NCBI GenBank assembly: GCA_005954745.1
Contig: CP040679.1
Coordinates: 1-64,000 of the forward strand
DNA: 64,000 nt
Source: Halostella pelagica
Lineage (GTDB): Archaea; Halobacteriota; Halobacteria; Halobacteriales; Natronoarchaeaceae
Direction of reading: 5' to 3'
The position numbers and the translations under genes are program-made. Positions 25,821 to 34,951 of this stretch are shown piece by piece (position 1 is the first letter of the stretch; each line of letters begins with the position of its first letter). Below the pieces are notes generated by a model. It ran no database searches. It worked only from the letters and a program-made list of their open reading frames with translations, and had not been told where the DNA came from.

Positions 25821-27718
25821 ACGGCGTCGAGGCGCTCGAATCGACTCTCCGGGAGGACGTCTGGACAACAGTCAACCGAGAGCTGTTCCGTAAGGTCCTC
25901 GCGGAGTTCATGTACGAAGAGATCATCACGCCCGCGCCGATGGCGACCATTCGAGAGCCCGCCTCCGGAAACACCGGAGGCAACGGAGACGGCGACGAGA
26001 CGTGGACGCGATACACGCTCTCTCTGACCGACGGCGTCGAGTATCGCTTCGACGCACAGGAGCGCCCGCTCGACAGCTATCGGATCAGGCCCGGCTCGAT
26101 AGAGCGCAGGGAACGCGGGAGCGAGTGGCAGTCGGCGACCGATCCCCTCTCTTTCATCCTCGACGCACGCGACTACATCGGGATCGATCCATCCACGGCG
26201 GCACACCTCGTCCGGGAGTACAACAACACACTGGTAGCGGACGCGCACATCCGAGCGAGGAAGGCCGACCGGACAGAGAACTCACTGCTGGACCTGCCGT
26301 ACGCCGAAATCGAGGGAGAGATGGAGGGCCACCCGTGGTTCACGTACAACAAGGGGCGCGTCGGCTTCGGGTATGACGACTATCTCAAATACGCGCCCGA
26401 GTCCAAACAGCGCCAGCGCCTCTCGTGGATCGCCGCGAGCCGAGACCGAGCGACGTTCACCGGGGTCGACGGCCTCGATCACGCTGGGCTCATCGACGAC
26501 GAACTCGGATCCATGGCCGACGAATTCCGGGCGACGTTGGCCGAGGACGGACTCGATCCGGCGAACTACTACTTACTGCCGGTCCACGACTGGCAGTGGT
26601 CGGATAGCATCGTCCAGTTGTTCGCAGACGACATCGCCACCGACGCTATCGTACCGCTCGGCGAGGGGTCCGATGAATACTTGCCACAGCAGTCGATACG
26701 GACGTTTTCGAACGTTTCAGCGCCGGAAAAGCGTCACGTCAAACTCCCCATTCGAGTGTTGAACACGAACGTGTATCGCGGGATACTCGGTGAGCAGGCG
26801 GAGGCCGCTCCCCGCGTTACCGAGTTCATCAAGTCTGTGCGGGACGGCGATTCGTTCCTGCGGGACGAACGCCGCCTGATCCTGCCCGGCGAGGTAGCGA
26901 GCGTCAACTACGAACACCCCAAGTTCTCACAGTTCGAGGAGGCACCGTATCAGTTTCACGAACTGCTGGGTTGCGTCTGGCGGGAGAGCGTTCACTCGCT
27001 GATCGACGACGGGGAGCGACCGCTCACACTCGCGGCGCTCCTGCACGAGGACTTCGACGGGACGCCGGTGGTCACGACGTTAGCCGACCGCTCGGGGGTG
27101 ACGCTGGAGGCGTGGCTCGACGAGTTGTTCGAAGTTCTGCTGGAACCGCTACTGCACTTTCTCTACAAGTACGGAACTGTGTTCATGCCACACGGTACGA
27201 ACGTCGTGTTAGTCCTCGAAGACGGAGTCCCCTCTCGCATCGCAGTAAAGGACTTCGTCGACGAGGTCGCGATCACGGACCGGGAACTCCCCGAATTGGA
27301 CGACGTACTTCCGACCGACCTTCGCGAGGACGAACGGTACAAACACCATATACTACACCAGGTCGCGCCGGAACCGCTGTGCCAGCACATCTTCGGGACG
27401 CTGTTTGTCGGCGTGTTTCGGTACGTTTCGGACCTGCTGGCTCGCCATCACGACTACGACGAACGGACGTTCTGGGAACAGGTCAGGGAAGCAGTCGACA
27501 GCTATCAGGCGCGGTTTCCGGAACTCGACGACCGCTTCGAGCTATTCGACCTCACCAGACCTCGGTTCACGAAACACTGCCTGAACCGCAACAGGATCGT
27601 CGACTACGGCTACGGTGACTTCAGCACTCGGCCGAAGGTAAAGGGTCACGGCACCGTCTCGAATCCCCTGGCCGGAACGGACGCCGAGAGGCGAGGCAGC
27701 TTCGGCCGTCCTCGGTGA
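25817..27718 (+). CDS. IucA/IucC family NIS siderophore synthetase (second, RhbF/IucC-like)
   Basis: A 633-residue NIS synthetase. Family signatures are LLPVHDWQWSDSIVQLFA, RTFSNVSAPEKRHVKLPI, LNTNVYRGILG and the nucleotide-binding FMPHGTNVVLVLEDG near residue 455. The N-terminal half carries about 30 extra residues (GNTGGNGDGDE) compared with common members. With the synthetase at 18096-19883 it would add the second hydroxamate arm to citrate. It is divergent from the GlnA-like gene and has its own iron box. The ATG at 25817 is preceded by GGAGGA, unusual among the leaderless genes here. Confidence 0.95.
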   Translation: MNGVEALESTLREDVWTTVNRELFRKVLAEFMYEEIITPAPMATIREPASGNTGGNGDGDETWTRYTLSLTDGVEYRFDAQERPLDSYRIRPGSIERRERGSEWQSATDPLSFILDARDYIGIDPSTAAHLVREYNNTLVADAHIRARKADRTENSLLDLPYAEIEGEMEGHPWFTYNKGRVGFGYDDYLKYAPESKQRQRLSWIAASRDRATFTGVDGLDHAGLIDDELGSMADEFRATLAEDGLDPANYYLLPVHDWQWSDSIVQLFADDIATDAIVPLGEGSDEYLPQQSIRTFSNVSAPEKRHVKLPIRVLNTNVYRGILGEQAEAAPRVTEFIKSVRDGDSFLRDERRLILPGEVASVNYEHPKFSQFEEAPYQFHELLGCVWRESVHSLIDDGERPLTLAALLHEDFDGTPVVTTLADRSGVTLEAWLDELFEVLLEPLLHFLYKYGTVFMPHGTNVVLVLEDGVPSRIAVKDFVDEVAITDRELPELDDVLPTDLREDERYKHHILHQVAPEPLCQHIFGTLFVGVFRYVSDLLARHHDYDERTFWEQVREAVDSYQARFPELDDRFELFDLTRPRFTKHCLNRNRIVDYGYGDFSTRPKVKGHGTVSNPLAGTDAERRGSFGRPR

Positions 27719-29092
27719 GTATTGTCCACGCTCGCAAAGCCCGTTCCTGTGGACGACCGTGAGGACGCACACATCGTGAAGTACGATGTCAGCCGTCAGC
27801 CGCTTCTCCGTCTCAGACGCATGGCCGAACAGGTCTGGCATCTGCAGGCTTTCACCCTGACATGCAACGAGATGGGGGAAATGGTTTTGCCCAACAAAAG
27901 CCGCTGACAGCCGTTTACTGGCCGGTACGGGACAGGCGACTTAGTTTACTGATCGAGGACAGTATGTATCTACAGCGTGCGGTGAACTGACCGTCGAAGG
28001 TAACCCGGAAGTGACGCGACAGTGTGGTTTACCGATAGACAACTAGTTCGCCGAATGTAATGTATGTTAATAAAAATAGCCAGTGCAGCCACCTAGACAG
28101 AATATAAATTATAATATAGGTGACCTTTATCATAGATATTCTTATATTTGTATATCCGGTTCATCACACTGGACAGAGGGAGTTCACACTCGAATCATGA
28201 GACTGTACGAAGGTAGCTTAAAGAGCGGTGATTAACTAATCCAGTGTATCGAACGGTTTTACTTACTTCAGTTGGGCTGTAGTGCCATCTATTGTTGAAA
28301 ACCGTATCCTGTCAGCATTGGTGAACGAGGAAGATAGATCAGAGCCGTCAGCAGAACAGTGGGAAAGTATAATATATACATAATACAATAGAACCTGTTA
28401 TCACAGTTGGTATTGCTGAGCCTGTTCGACGTTTGAGTACGGATCAGATTCATTCGGATCTTGGTGTACAGTTGATACCGTCCGGGAGCGTACTCAGAGA
28501 ATTCTCCCTTACAGCCGTATGGTTGTAATGCTCTCTCAGTGGAAACACCGACCGAGATGGCCACCAATTACAACAATATCACTGTAAGAAAACGGGTACG
28601 CCCCCGGTAACGGAAGAATGTAACACTCCATTAGGACTGTGAAGAACTATTACAGCGGTATATCCGTAAAGCAATGAGCAGGCCAGAGAGACAGTTGAGT
28701 TACTGGTTCGTGCCACATTGACCGCTCGACAGTTTCGCTTTACAGCAGTAGGACTGTCTCCAGTGTTTCTCCCTCAACATGCGCCGGGAAACCTGAATTA
28801 TCTGGAACTGGTACGCCCACGCTCGAAGGAGTGCTGTTTTCTAATACCAAACGATTGTGCGATATATTGTGAACTATTTAATTGAAAGTCGATATGTCGT
28901 GACAGATCGAAATACGAGGGAAAACCGAATAGATGAGCGCACGTATAGCCTGATAGAAGCAGAGTAGGGACCTGCAGTACTAGTCTATAGGGAATAGCTT
29001 TGGTGCAACGTTACGGGTTTCGGACTTAAATACGGCAGAGAAGAAATATAATTATCGACGAAGATCGTTTGGCATCACGAAACGCCGACAGG
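27719..29092. other. AT-rich gene desert of about 1.37 kb
   Basis: No convincing gene on either strand. From about 28040 the sequence is clearly AT-richer than its surroundings (for example TATAAATTATAATATAGG near 28094). A 92-codon frame at 28289-28567 (minus) has haphazard composition and no recognisable domain. I see no tRNA, CRISPR or tandem array. It separates the siderophore and ring-catabolism loci and could be decayed sequence or a regulatory/ncRNA region. Confidence 0.5.
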
Positions 29093-29863
29093 TTACGACT
29101 GAGAGTGTTTGATTGTCAGTTGTAGCTCATTGGCCTTCTCTAGGAGTAGCTGAGCGATCTCTTCTGCACGTTGTTCATCGTTGATACGGTTTGCCGGTCC
29201 GGCAACGCTCATCGCCCCGAGAGGTTGCCCGCTTTCGTACTGTATTGGAACGCCGATAGCGTACAACCCTTTGAGATGTTCGTCCTTGTCGACTGCGTAA
29301 CCCCTGTCACGGATCGCTTGTAGCTCAATTTCGAGAGCCTCCGTGGACGTTATCGTGTTCTCAGTCTTGCCGGGTAAACCGTGCTTGTCGACGATTTCCG
29401 CCACCCGCGCGTCCGGAGCGTACGCGAGGAACGCCTTACCAGCAGTCACGTGGTTGAGATGAACCCGGTTCCCGATCCGCGTTCGGGTCTCCACTGCTTG
29501 TCTACCGGACTCACGAATGAGGAAGACACCGAGTCCGTGTTCTTCGACCATATACTGGCACAGTTCTCCGGTTTCTTCGGCCACTTCTCGGGTTTTCTGC
29601 CGAATCAGTTGATATCCGATCTGACGCTGGCGCGCGTATTCGCCGTGGTCAAGGAAACCCAAACCCACGTAATAGTCGTCCCCTTCATGAACGACGTATC
29701 CGTGCTGTTCTAACGAAGTGAGGTGGTTGTAAACCGTACTCTTGGTCACCTCGAGTTCGTTGGCCAATTCGGTGACACCCGCCCCGTCGAACTGTTGGAG
29801 AGTCTCCAGTAACGTTGCCATCCGCCCGATCGATTTTACGGGTGTATCCGTGTGGTCTGCCAT
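29093..29863 (-). CDS. IclR family transcriptional regulator
   Basis: A 256-residue IclR protein. The winged helix spans residues 8-70, with recognition helix VTKSTVYNHLTSLEQHGYV. The effector domain follows, with typical HLNHVTAGKAFLAYAP and GLYAIGVPIQYESG and an MSVAGPANRI stretch. IclR proteins commonly control aromatic and organic-acid catabolic genes. It heads the ring-catabolism locus and is divergent from the importer ATPase gene, with a 12-bp palindrome in between at 30096-30107. Confidence 0.94.
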   Translation of the reverse strand: MADHTDTPVKSIGRMATLLETLQQFDGAGVTELANELEVTKSTVYNHLTSLEQHGYVVHEGDDYYVGLGFLDHGEYARQRQIGYQLIRQKTREVAEETGELCQYMVEEHGLGVFLIRESGRQAVETRTRIGNRVHLNHVTAGKAFLAYAPDARVAEIVDKHGLPGKTENTITSTEALEIELQAIRDRGYAVDKDEHLKGLYAIGVPIQYESGQPLGAMSVAGPANRINDEQRAEEIAQLLLEKANELQLTIKHSQS

Positions 29864-30095
29864 ATCAACAGATCGTATTTACCCACCTTTATTGTTTTGT
29901 ATTACTAAACACGTGGTGCGTTATGAATTAGCATGGTCCGGCGAGGCAAAACGCGGTCTTCTGGAGAAAAGGAGATACAGTCGAGTACCGCCGTTACGTC
30001 CAGACACCCGCTTATACCACCACGGCAGGAACGCTGACGGAAAGCCACAACGACTGCCCCAGCTGACGCTCGGATCTGAGTGTCCATGAGGACTA

Positions 30096-30107
30096 AATAC
30101 TAGTATT
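30096..30107. promoter_or_regulatory. 12-bp palindrome overlapping the TATA region of the importer ATPase gene
   Basis: AATACTAGTATT is a perfect palindrome centred 25 nt upstream of the ATG at 30127 and overlaps the TATA-like CTAAATAC. The position suits a repressor operator. The divergent IclR regulator is the obvious candidate ligand, by inference. Confidence 0.5.
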
Positions 30108-30126
30108 CCATTGACCGTGACAGAGG

Positions 30127-30882
30127 ATGATCGAGACTGACTCGGCGCGAAAGGTGTACAATGAAGATGTCGTGGCAGTAGGTGACGTGTCCCTTACTGT
30201 CGAAGAGGGGGACTTCGTGAGCGTGTTGGGGCCCTCAGGTTGCGGCAAAAGCACGCTCCTGTTCATGCTGGGTGGCTTTATCGAACCCACGTCCGGCACG
30301 ATCACAGTAAACGGGGAACAAGTTACGGAACCCGACCCTTCCCGCGGAATGGTGTTCCAAGAGAGCGTGCTGTTCCCCTGGATGACGATCAAGGAAAACA
30401 TCACGTGGGGCATGAAGGTACTCGGGGTCGACGAAGACGAGCGAGATCGAACCGCCGAAGAGTACATCGAGATGATCGGGCTGGACGGATTCCAGGACGC
30501 CTATCCGAACTCGCTTTCGGGCGGCATGAAACAGCGAGCCGCGATGGCACGCGTTCTGGCCGTTAACCCGGCCGTCCTGTTGATGGACGAACCGTTCGGT
30601 GCGCTCGATGCACAGACGCGTGAGAAAATGCAGCACGAACTGCTCGACATCTGGAGTCAGACCGGGCAGACTTGCGTTTTCGTTACGCACAGCATCGACG
30701 AGGCGCTCTACCTCTCGGATAAGGTGGTCGTCCTCGGTTCACGGCCCAGCAGCGTGGAAGCGGTTATCGACGTGGGCGAGCATTTCGACCGACCCCGGGC
30801 CCCTGAGGTCAGAGAGTCCGAGACGTTCACGGACCTCCGCCAGCAGATCTGGGACATGATCGAAGACGAAGTGACTGTTTGA
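30127..30882 (+). CDS. ABC transporter ATP-binding protein (SsuB/TauB type)
   Basis: A 251-residue ATPase: Walker A GPSGCGKST, Q-loop GMVFQESVLFPW, signature NSLSGGMKQRAAMARVL, Walker B VLLMDEPFGALD and switch VTHSIDEALYLSD. The 'FPW' after the Q-loop and the short C-terminus are typical of nitrate/sulfonate/taurine-type (NitT/TauT) importers. It would pair with the two permeases at 33128-34764 and the binding protein at 40784-41794, which are scattered across the locus. Confidence 0.94.
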   Translation: MIETDSARKVYNEDVVAVGDVSLTVEEGDFVSVLGPSGCGKSTLLFMLGGFIEPTSGTITVNGEQVTEPDPSRGMVFQESVLFPWMTIKENITWGMKVLGVDEDERDRTAEEYIEMIGLDGFQDAYPNSLSGGMKQRAAMARVLAVNPAVLLMDEPFGALDAQTREKMQHELLDIWSQTGQTCVFVTHSIDEALYLSDKVVVLGSRPSSVEAVIDVGEHFDRPRAPEVRESETFTDLRQQIWDMIEDEVTV

Positions 30883-30951
30883 ATTACGGTTAGCTCACGG
30901 CGCAGTTCGGCCGAAAACAAGCGGCAATTCAGTTGGATGGACTCAGCGCGG

Positions 30952-31533
30952 TTACTCTTCTTTGAGCTCTTCTGAGTCGTGCCAGACGTTCCAGGTTTCG
31001 GGTTCGGTTGGCCAACGGCGAGCAGGGCGGCCGCCCTCTTCGGGAGCGTCCTCCATGTTCGCGGTCAGTTCGATGGGGTATCCATCGGGGTCCGGGAAGT
31101 ACAGGTAAAAGTTGTTCCCGGGGCCGTGTCGACCCGTCCCGCGGTAGACGGGGTGGTCTTGCTCTTGCAGACCGTCTTTGGCCGCTTCGAGCGCTTCGAA
31201 GTCAGGGACCTCGAACGCGATGTGGTAGATCGGACCGGTGGTCGGCAGCATCGGCGGCCCGTCTTCGGGGAGATCCTCGGCGAAGTCGTGAAGGTCGAGG
31301 TCGCGTTCCCCGCGCTCCTCCAGCGCTTCGAGTTCGGCGTCCGACATCTGCGTGATGTTCATTTCGTGATGCTGAGACTCCGCCGCGACGTTCGGCGTCC
31401 TGAGGAACGCAACGCGGTCTCCGATGCGGTCCGAAACCTCCATGTTGAGGACGTTTCGGTAGAACGCAACGGACTCCTCGATGTCTCGTACTTTAATGGC
31501 AACGTGGTCTAAACCCATGTTCTCAACGACCAT
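30952..31533 (-). CDS. VOC family protein, type I extradiol-dioxygenase-like
   Basis: A 193-residue glyoxalase/bleomycin-resistance/dioxygenase-fold protein with two beta-alpha-beta modules. The metal triad pattern is His in LDHVAIKV, His in IYHIAFEV and Glu in YPIELTAN. The middle insertion (residues 50-95) is acidic. Members with this triad include catechol extradiol dioxygenases and isomerases. The ATG at 31533 (MVVENMGLDH) is 30 nt downstream of a reverse-strand ATAAATATT near 31557-31565, so I prefer it over the longer open frame to 31668. Context suggests cleavage or isomerisation in ring catabolism. Confidence 0.85.
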   Translation of the reverse strand: MVVENMGLDHVAIKVRDIEESVAFYRNVLNMEVSDRIGDRVAFLRTPNVAAESQHHEMNITQMSDAELEALEERGERDLDLHDFAEDLPEDGPPMLPTTGPIYHIAFEVPDFEALEAAKDGLQEQDHPVYRGTGRHGPGNNFYLYFPDPDGYPIELTANMEDAPEEGGRPARRWPTEPETWNVWHDSEELKEE

Positions 31534-31747
31534 ACGATTCTCAGGTTCACTTCCACCAATATTTATCTTGTGGTCCTGACTTCCGTTTTGGTCCGGGCCG
31601 CGCACGTGAGAGTGAATGCTCGACCACGACGAGAGTGAATCGTTGGAACAGTATTTGACCGATCGCAACAGTCAGCACTTGTATTCCGGGATACATCCAT
31701 AGACTATATGATACGTTCCGTAACAACTTTTAGCGCGCTCTCTGTCT

Positions 31748-32821
31748 ATGCCAATGCGCATGGAAGAAGCAGGCCTACTAGTACCTCTGTTCCGGAGACA
31801 GATGGAGCATTGTCAGGTGAACGAATCGGAGACTGTCGCGCTCGTCACAGACGCGAAGAGTCGACGCGAATACATCGGGGCCAGTTTCGCGGCGGCCGAA
31901 GACCTCGGTGCCGACGTGTTCGAAGTGAAACTCCCCGAATACGGCCGGAACTCGGTCGGCCCGGAGATCTCGGAAGGACAGGGCGGGACGCTCCGTCTTC
32001 CGGAGGGACCCGTCGAAGCGTGCAAGAACGCGGATATGGTGTTCGACTTCACGCTCGAAGGGTTCATTCACGTCCCCGAGCGCGGTGAAATCCGCGACGC
32101 CGGTACCCGGATCCTCCGTGTCGGCGCACGAGAACCGTTCTATCTGCGTCGTCTCATGCCGTGGACCGAAGAGGAGGCACAGGAAGTCAAAGAGCGAGTA
32201 CAGAAACACAGCGAACTCCTCGCCAACAGCGACGAAATGCGGATCACGTCGGAGTACGGGACCGACCTCACGATGGAAGTCGAGTCCGATACCGCGTTCG
32301 ATTCCTATGGCTTCGTCGACACGCCCGGCAAATGGGACGTGTGGGGCCAGAACATGGTCTCGAACTACCCCTCCAACGTCGAAGGGAAGATCGTGATCGC
32401 CCCCGGCGACTACAACGTAGTGCCGTTTGCGGACTACGTCGACTCCGCCGTCGAATGCGTCGTCGAGGACAATTATATCGTCGAGATCAACGGCGAAGGC
32501 GGGGACGCTGAACTGATGCGCGGCCACATGGAGAGCTTCGACAATCCCGACGTGTTCGCGACGAGCCACTTCGGATGGGGACTGAACCCCAACGGCGAGT
32601 TCTACAACATGGCCATCCACGACCGGAAGCCCGACGAAACCGGAGTCAGCGCGAGCGAGGGCCGCGTCTGGTCGGGGAACATGCTGTGGAGCACTGGCCC
32701 GAACACGCACGTCGACCGATACGCGCCGTGTCACTACGACATCGCACAGAAGAACTGTTCCGTCTTCGTCGACGGGACGAAGGTAGTCGACGAAGGTGAC
32801 GTCGTCGAAGACGTCGTCTAA
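31748..32821 (+). CDS. NicX-like (2,5-dihydroxypyridine 5,6-dioxygenase / M29-fold) ring-cleavage enzyme
   Basis: A 357-residue protein resembling NicX of nicotinate degradation along its whole length from memory: TRILRVGAREPFYLRRLMP, GFVDTPGKWDVW, SHFGWGLNP, GNMLWSTGPNTH and CHYDIAQKNCSVFVDG. His274, His329 and Asp331 occupy the spacing of the iron ligands reported for NicX (two His and one Asp, the latter two in HxD). NicX opens a dihydroxypyridine ring using oxygen without the 2-His-1-Glu VOC fold. The true substrate may differ. Starts at 31748, 31754 or 31760 are possible. A TTTTAG element near 31727-31732 favours the later two. Confidence 0.82.
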   Translation: MPMRMEEAGLLVPLFRRQMEHCQVNESETVALVTDAKSRREYIGASFAAAEDLGADVFEVKLPEYGRNSVGPEISEGQGGTLRLPEGPVEACKNADMVFDFTLEGFIHVPERGEIRDAGTRILRVGAREPFYLRRLMPWTEEEAQEVKERVQKHSELLANSDEMRITSEYGTDLTMEVESDTAFDSYGFVDTPGKWDVWGQNMVSNYPSNVEGKIVIAPGDYNVVPFADYVDSAVECVVEDNYIVEINGEGGDAELMRGHMESFDNPDVFATSHFGWGLNPNGEFYNMAIHDRKPDETGVSASEGRVWSGNMLWSTGPNTHVDRYAPCHYDIAQKNCSVFVDGTKVVDEGDVVEDVV

Positions 32822-33127
32822 CGACGCCGAATTCGGCCGAAGCGAAGTCTCTCTACGACCCGAAGTGTGAACTCCTTTTTTCGCAACTGCCGCTACGGAG
32901 TGGGTGAACTGAGTTCTCATTGCACAGAGAGCATGTAGCGTCTCGCTGTCTCGGTGAGACGGCAGGAGTCCCGTCGTGACCGGATCAGTCTTGAAATGTC
33001 TCAGTGCCGTCCGGAGAAGTGTATTCACGGCGCAAAACGATGGCAGCGCGGATAGGTATCGTTCGGTATGTGGACCAGAAGAAAGAAGAAGAAAGGAAGA
33101 CCGCCAGTTGCTCGCGCCTGAGAGCGA

Positions 33128-33955
33128 TTACATCTCGATGCTAACGTCACCGGCCCAGAAGAGAACCCGTTCTCTGAGCCGTGCGAGAGCCTGGTCGAAG
33201 AGGATGCCGATCAAGGAGATGAGAACGACGCCAGCGAACACTGTCTCGTACGCGAACGAGCCCTGAGCGCGGATGATGATGTATCCGATACCCTCACTGG
33301 AAGCGACGAGTTCGGTAACGACAGTGACGATGAGCGCGATCGGCATCGCCATTCGTACGCCCGAGAAGATGTACGGGAGACTCGCAGGGAGAACGATGTT
33401 CCGGAAGATCTGTAGGCGGGACGCTCCGAAGTTTTTGCCGGACCAGATGTGGAGTTTGTTCACTCCCTGAACACCGTAGTACGCGCCGAGGAGGATGGGG
33501 ATGAGCGATTCGATGAAGATAATCACGAGTTTCGGTGCGTGACCAAGCCCCATGATAGAGAGCAACAGCGGATAGAACGCGATACGGGGAATCGGGTAGA
33601 GGGTGCTGATTAGCGGGTCCAGCACGAATTCGACGCGTTCGTCAGAGCCCATCCACAGGCCCAGCGGAATGCCGACGACGAGTGCGGCAGAGAACCCGAC
33701 CAGCACCCGGTACAGGGTCGCGAAGATGTCCGAGTACGCCGTGCCCTCCGTGACGAGCATGGAGTACAGTTCGAGGACGACAACTTCCACGTGCGGGATG
33801 AGCGGCGGTCCGTAGGCCGGATTCATGAACGTCGCTGCCAGCTCCCAGGCGACCAACAGCGCTACCAGCGAGACGTATCCGATCGGCGCTGTCGTGTCTT
33901 CGGCCCATTCGTTCAGACTGTTGAACCAGTTCCGGGTACTGGATCCGACGCTCAT
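33128..33955 (-). CDS. ABC transporter permease (SsuC/TauC type)
   Basis: A 275-residue inner-membrane permease with about six membrane segments. The EAA loop reads GKNFGASRLQIFRNIVLPA and is followed by SLPYIFSGVRMAMPIALIV, typical of NitT/TauT importers. The start overlaps the stop of a second permease gene by 4 nt. The two probably form a heterodimeric channel for the substrate of the ring-catabolism locus. Confidence 0.93.
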   Translation of the reverse strand: MSVGSSTRNWFNSLNEWAEDTTAPIGYVSLVALLVAWELAATFMNPAYGPPLIPHVEVVVLELYSMLVTEGTAYSDIFATLYRVLVGFSAALVVGIPLGLWMGSDERVEFVLDPLISTLYPIPRIAFYPLLLSIMGLGHAPKLVIIFIESLIPILLGAYYGVQGVNKLHIWSGKNFGASRLQIFRNIVLPASLPYIFSGVRMAMPIALIVTVVTELVASSEGIGYIIIRAQGSFAYETVFAGVVLISLIGILFDQALARLRERVLFWAGDVSIEM

Positions 33956-34764
33956 GCGTCATCACCCCCCTGCCACTGAAGCAGTCGACCCCGGATCAAT
34001 AGCAGCAGGCGGTCGTGGATGACGCCGAACAGCGCGATCATCGTGATGGCGCTGAACATGAGCTCGAAGTTACTGAACTGTCTCGCCTGGAGCGCCATCT
34101 GTCCGAGACCCAACTCCGACTGGATGAGTTCCGCGGAGAACACCACGATGAACGAGAGCGCGAGCCCCACGCGGAGTCCGGAGAGGATCTGCGGGAGGCT
34201 GTCCGGGATGACGACTTCCGAGAGTATCTGGAATCGGGACGCGTTGAAGTTCTGGGCCGACCAGACGTGTAACTCGGGCACCCCTCGCACGCCGTCGAAC
34301 GTGTGGATGTACACCGGGTAGAACGCGGCCAGGAACACGACGATGGCCTTCGACATGAAGCCGATACCGAAGATGATCACGAATATCGGGTAGAGCGCGA
34401 TCTTGGGGATCGGGTAGGTCGCCGAGACGAGCGGGTCGAAGAGCCGGCCGAAAATCGGGGTTCGGCCGGTGATGACGCCGAGGACGATGCCGAGTGCAGC
34501 GCCACCGAAGAAGCCGGTGTAGACGAGCTGGAGCGTGGCCCAGGCGTTTTTCACCAGCGTCCCCTCTTCCATCATCTCGATCAGGTTACTGAGGATCGTT
34601 GTCGGAGCGGGTAGGTACGGCGGTAACGCCCCGAGAAGCCCAGTTACTTGCCAGATGGCCAGTAGGGCGAGCACCGGGGAACTACGGACGAGCATCCCCC
34701 CAGCCGATCGTGCCACGTTCTCGACGGAGCCGAATCCGCCCTCGGTCGTTGATTCAGTACTCAT
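33952..34764 (-). CDS. ABC transporter permease (SsuC/TauC type), second subunit
   Basis: A 270-residue permease paralogous to its neighbour. The EAA-type loop is AQNFNASRFQILSEVVIPD followed by SLPQILSGLRVGLALSFIV. About six membrane segments are evident. I use the ATG at 34764 (MSTESTTEGGFG). The frame stays open to 34812, but the 16 extra residues look like non-coding sequence. Divergent from the TPP-enzyme gene. Its 4-nt overlap with the downstream permease shows co-translation. Confidence 0.92.
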   Translation of the reverse strand: MSTESTTEGGFGSVENVARSAGGMLVRSSPVLALLAIWQVTGLLGALPPYLPAPTTILSNLIEMMEEGTLVKNAWATLQLVYTGFFGGAALGIVLGVITGRTPIFGRLFDPLVSATYPIPKIALYPIFVIIFGIGFMSKAIVVFLAAFYPVYIHTFDGVRGVPELHVWSAQNFNASRFQILSEVVIPDSLPQILSGLRVGLALSFIVVFSAELIQSELGLGQMALQARQFSNFELMFSAITMIALFGVIHDRLLLLIRGRLLQWQGGDDA

Positions 34765-34951
34765 GGAATTTTCCGGTGTACACACCACGGTTGTCTGTAC
34801 GGTCGAGTCCATTCATCATTCGTGCTATCAAGAGTGACGACAAGCACAAAAAGTGTATCTGTTGATTCCGGTAATTGTTCCGCCGTCATATTCCCCGAGA
34901 AACTCGATCTGAGAGTAAGTTTTATCCTCGCACCTGAACGAGTAGTGGGTG

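Noticed and set aside
27722-27907. 61-codon frame after the second NIS synthetase
   Set aside because: No promoter, atypical composition and no recognisable domain; more likely a chance frame.
28289-28567. 92-codon reverse frame in the AT-rich desert
   Set aside because: Residue composition is unlike haloarchaeal proteins (few acidic residues, many Cys/Tyr/Ile) and nothing is recognisable.
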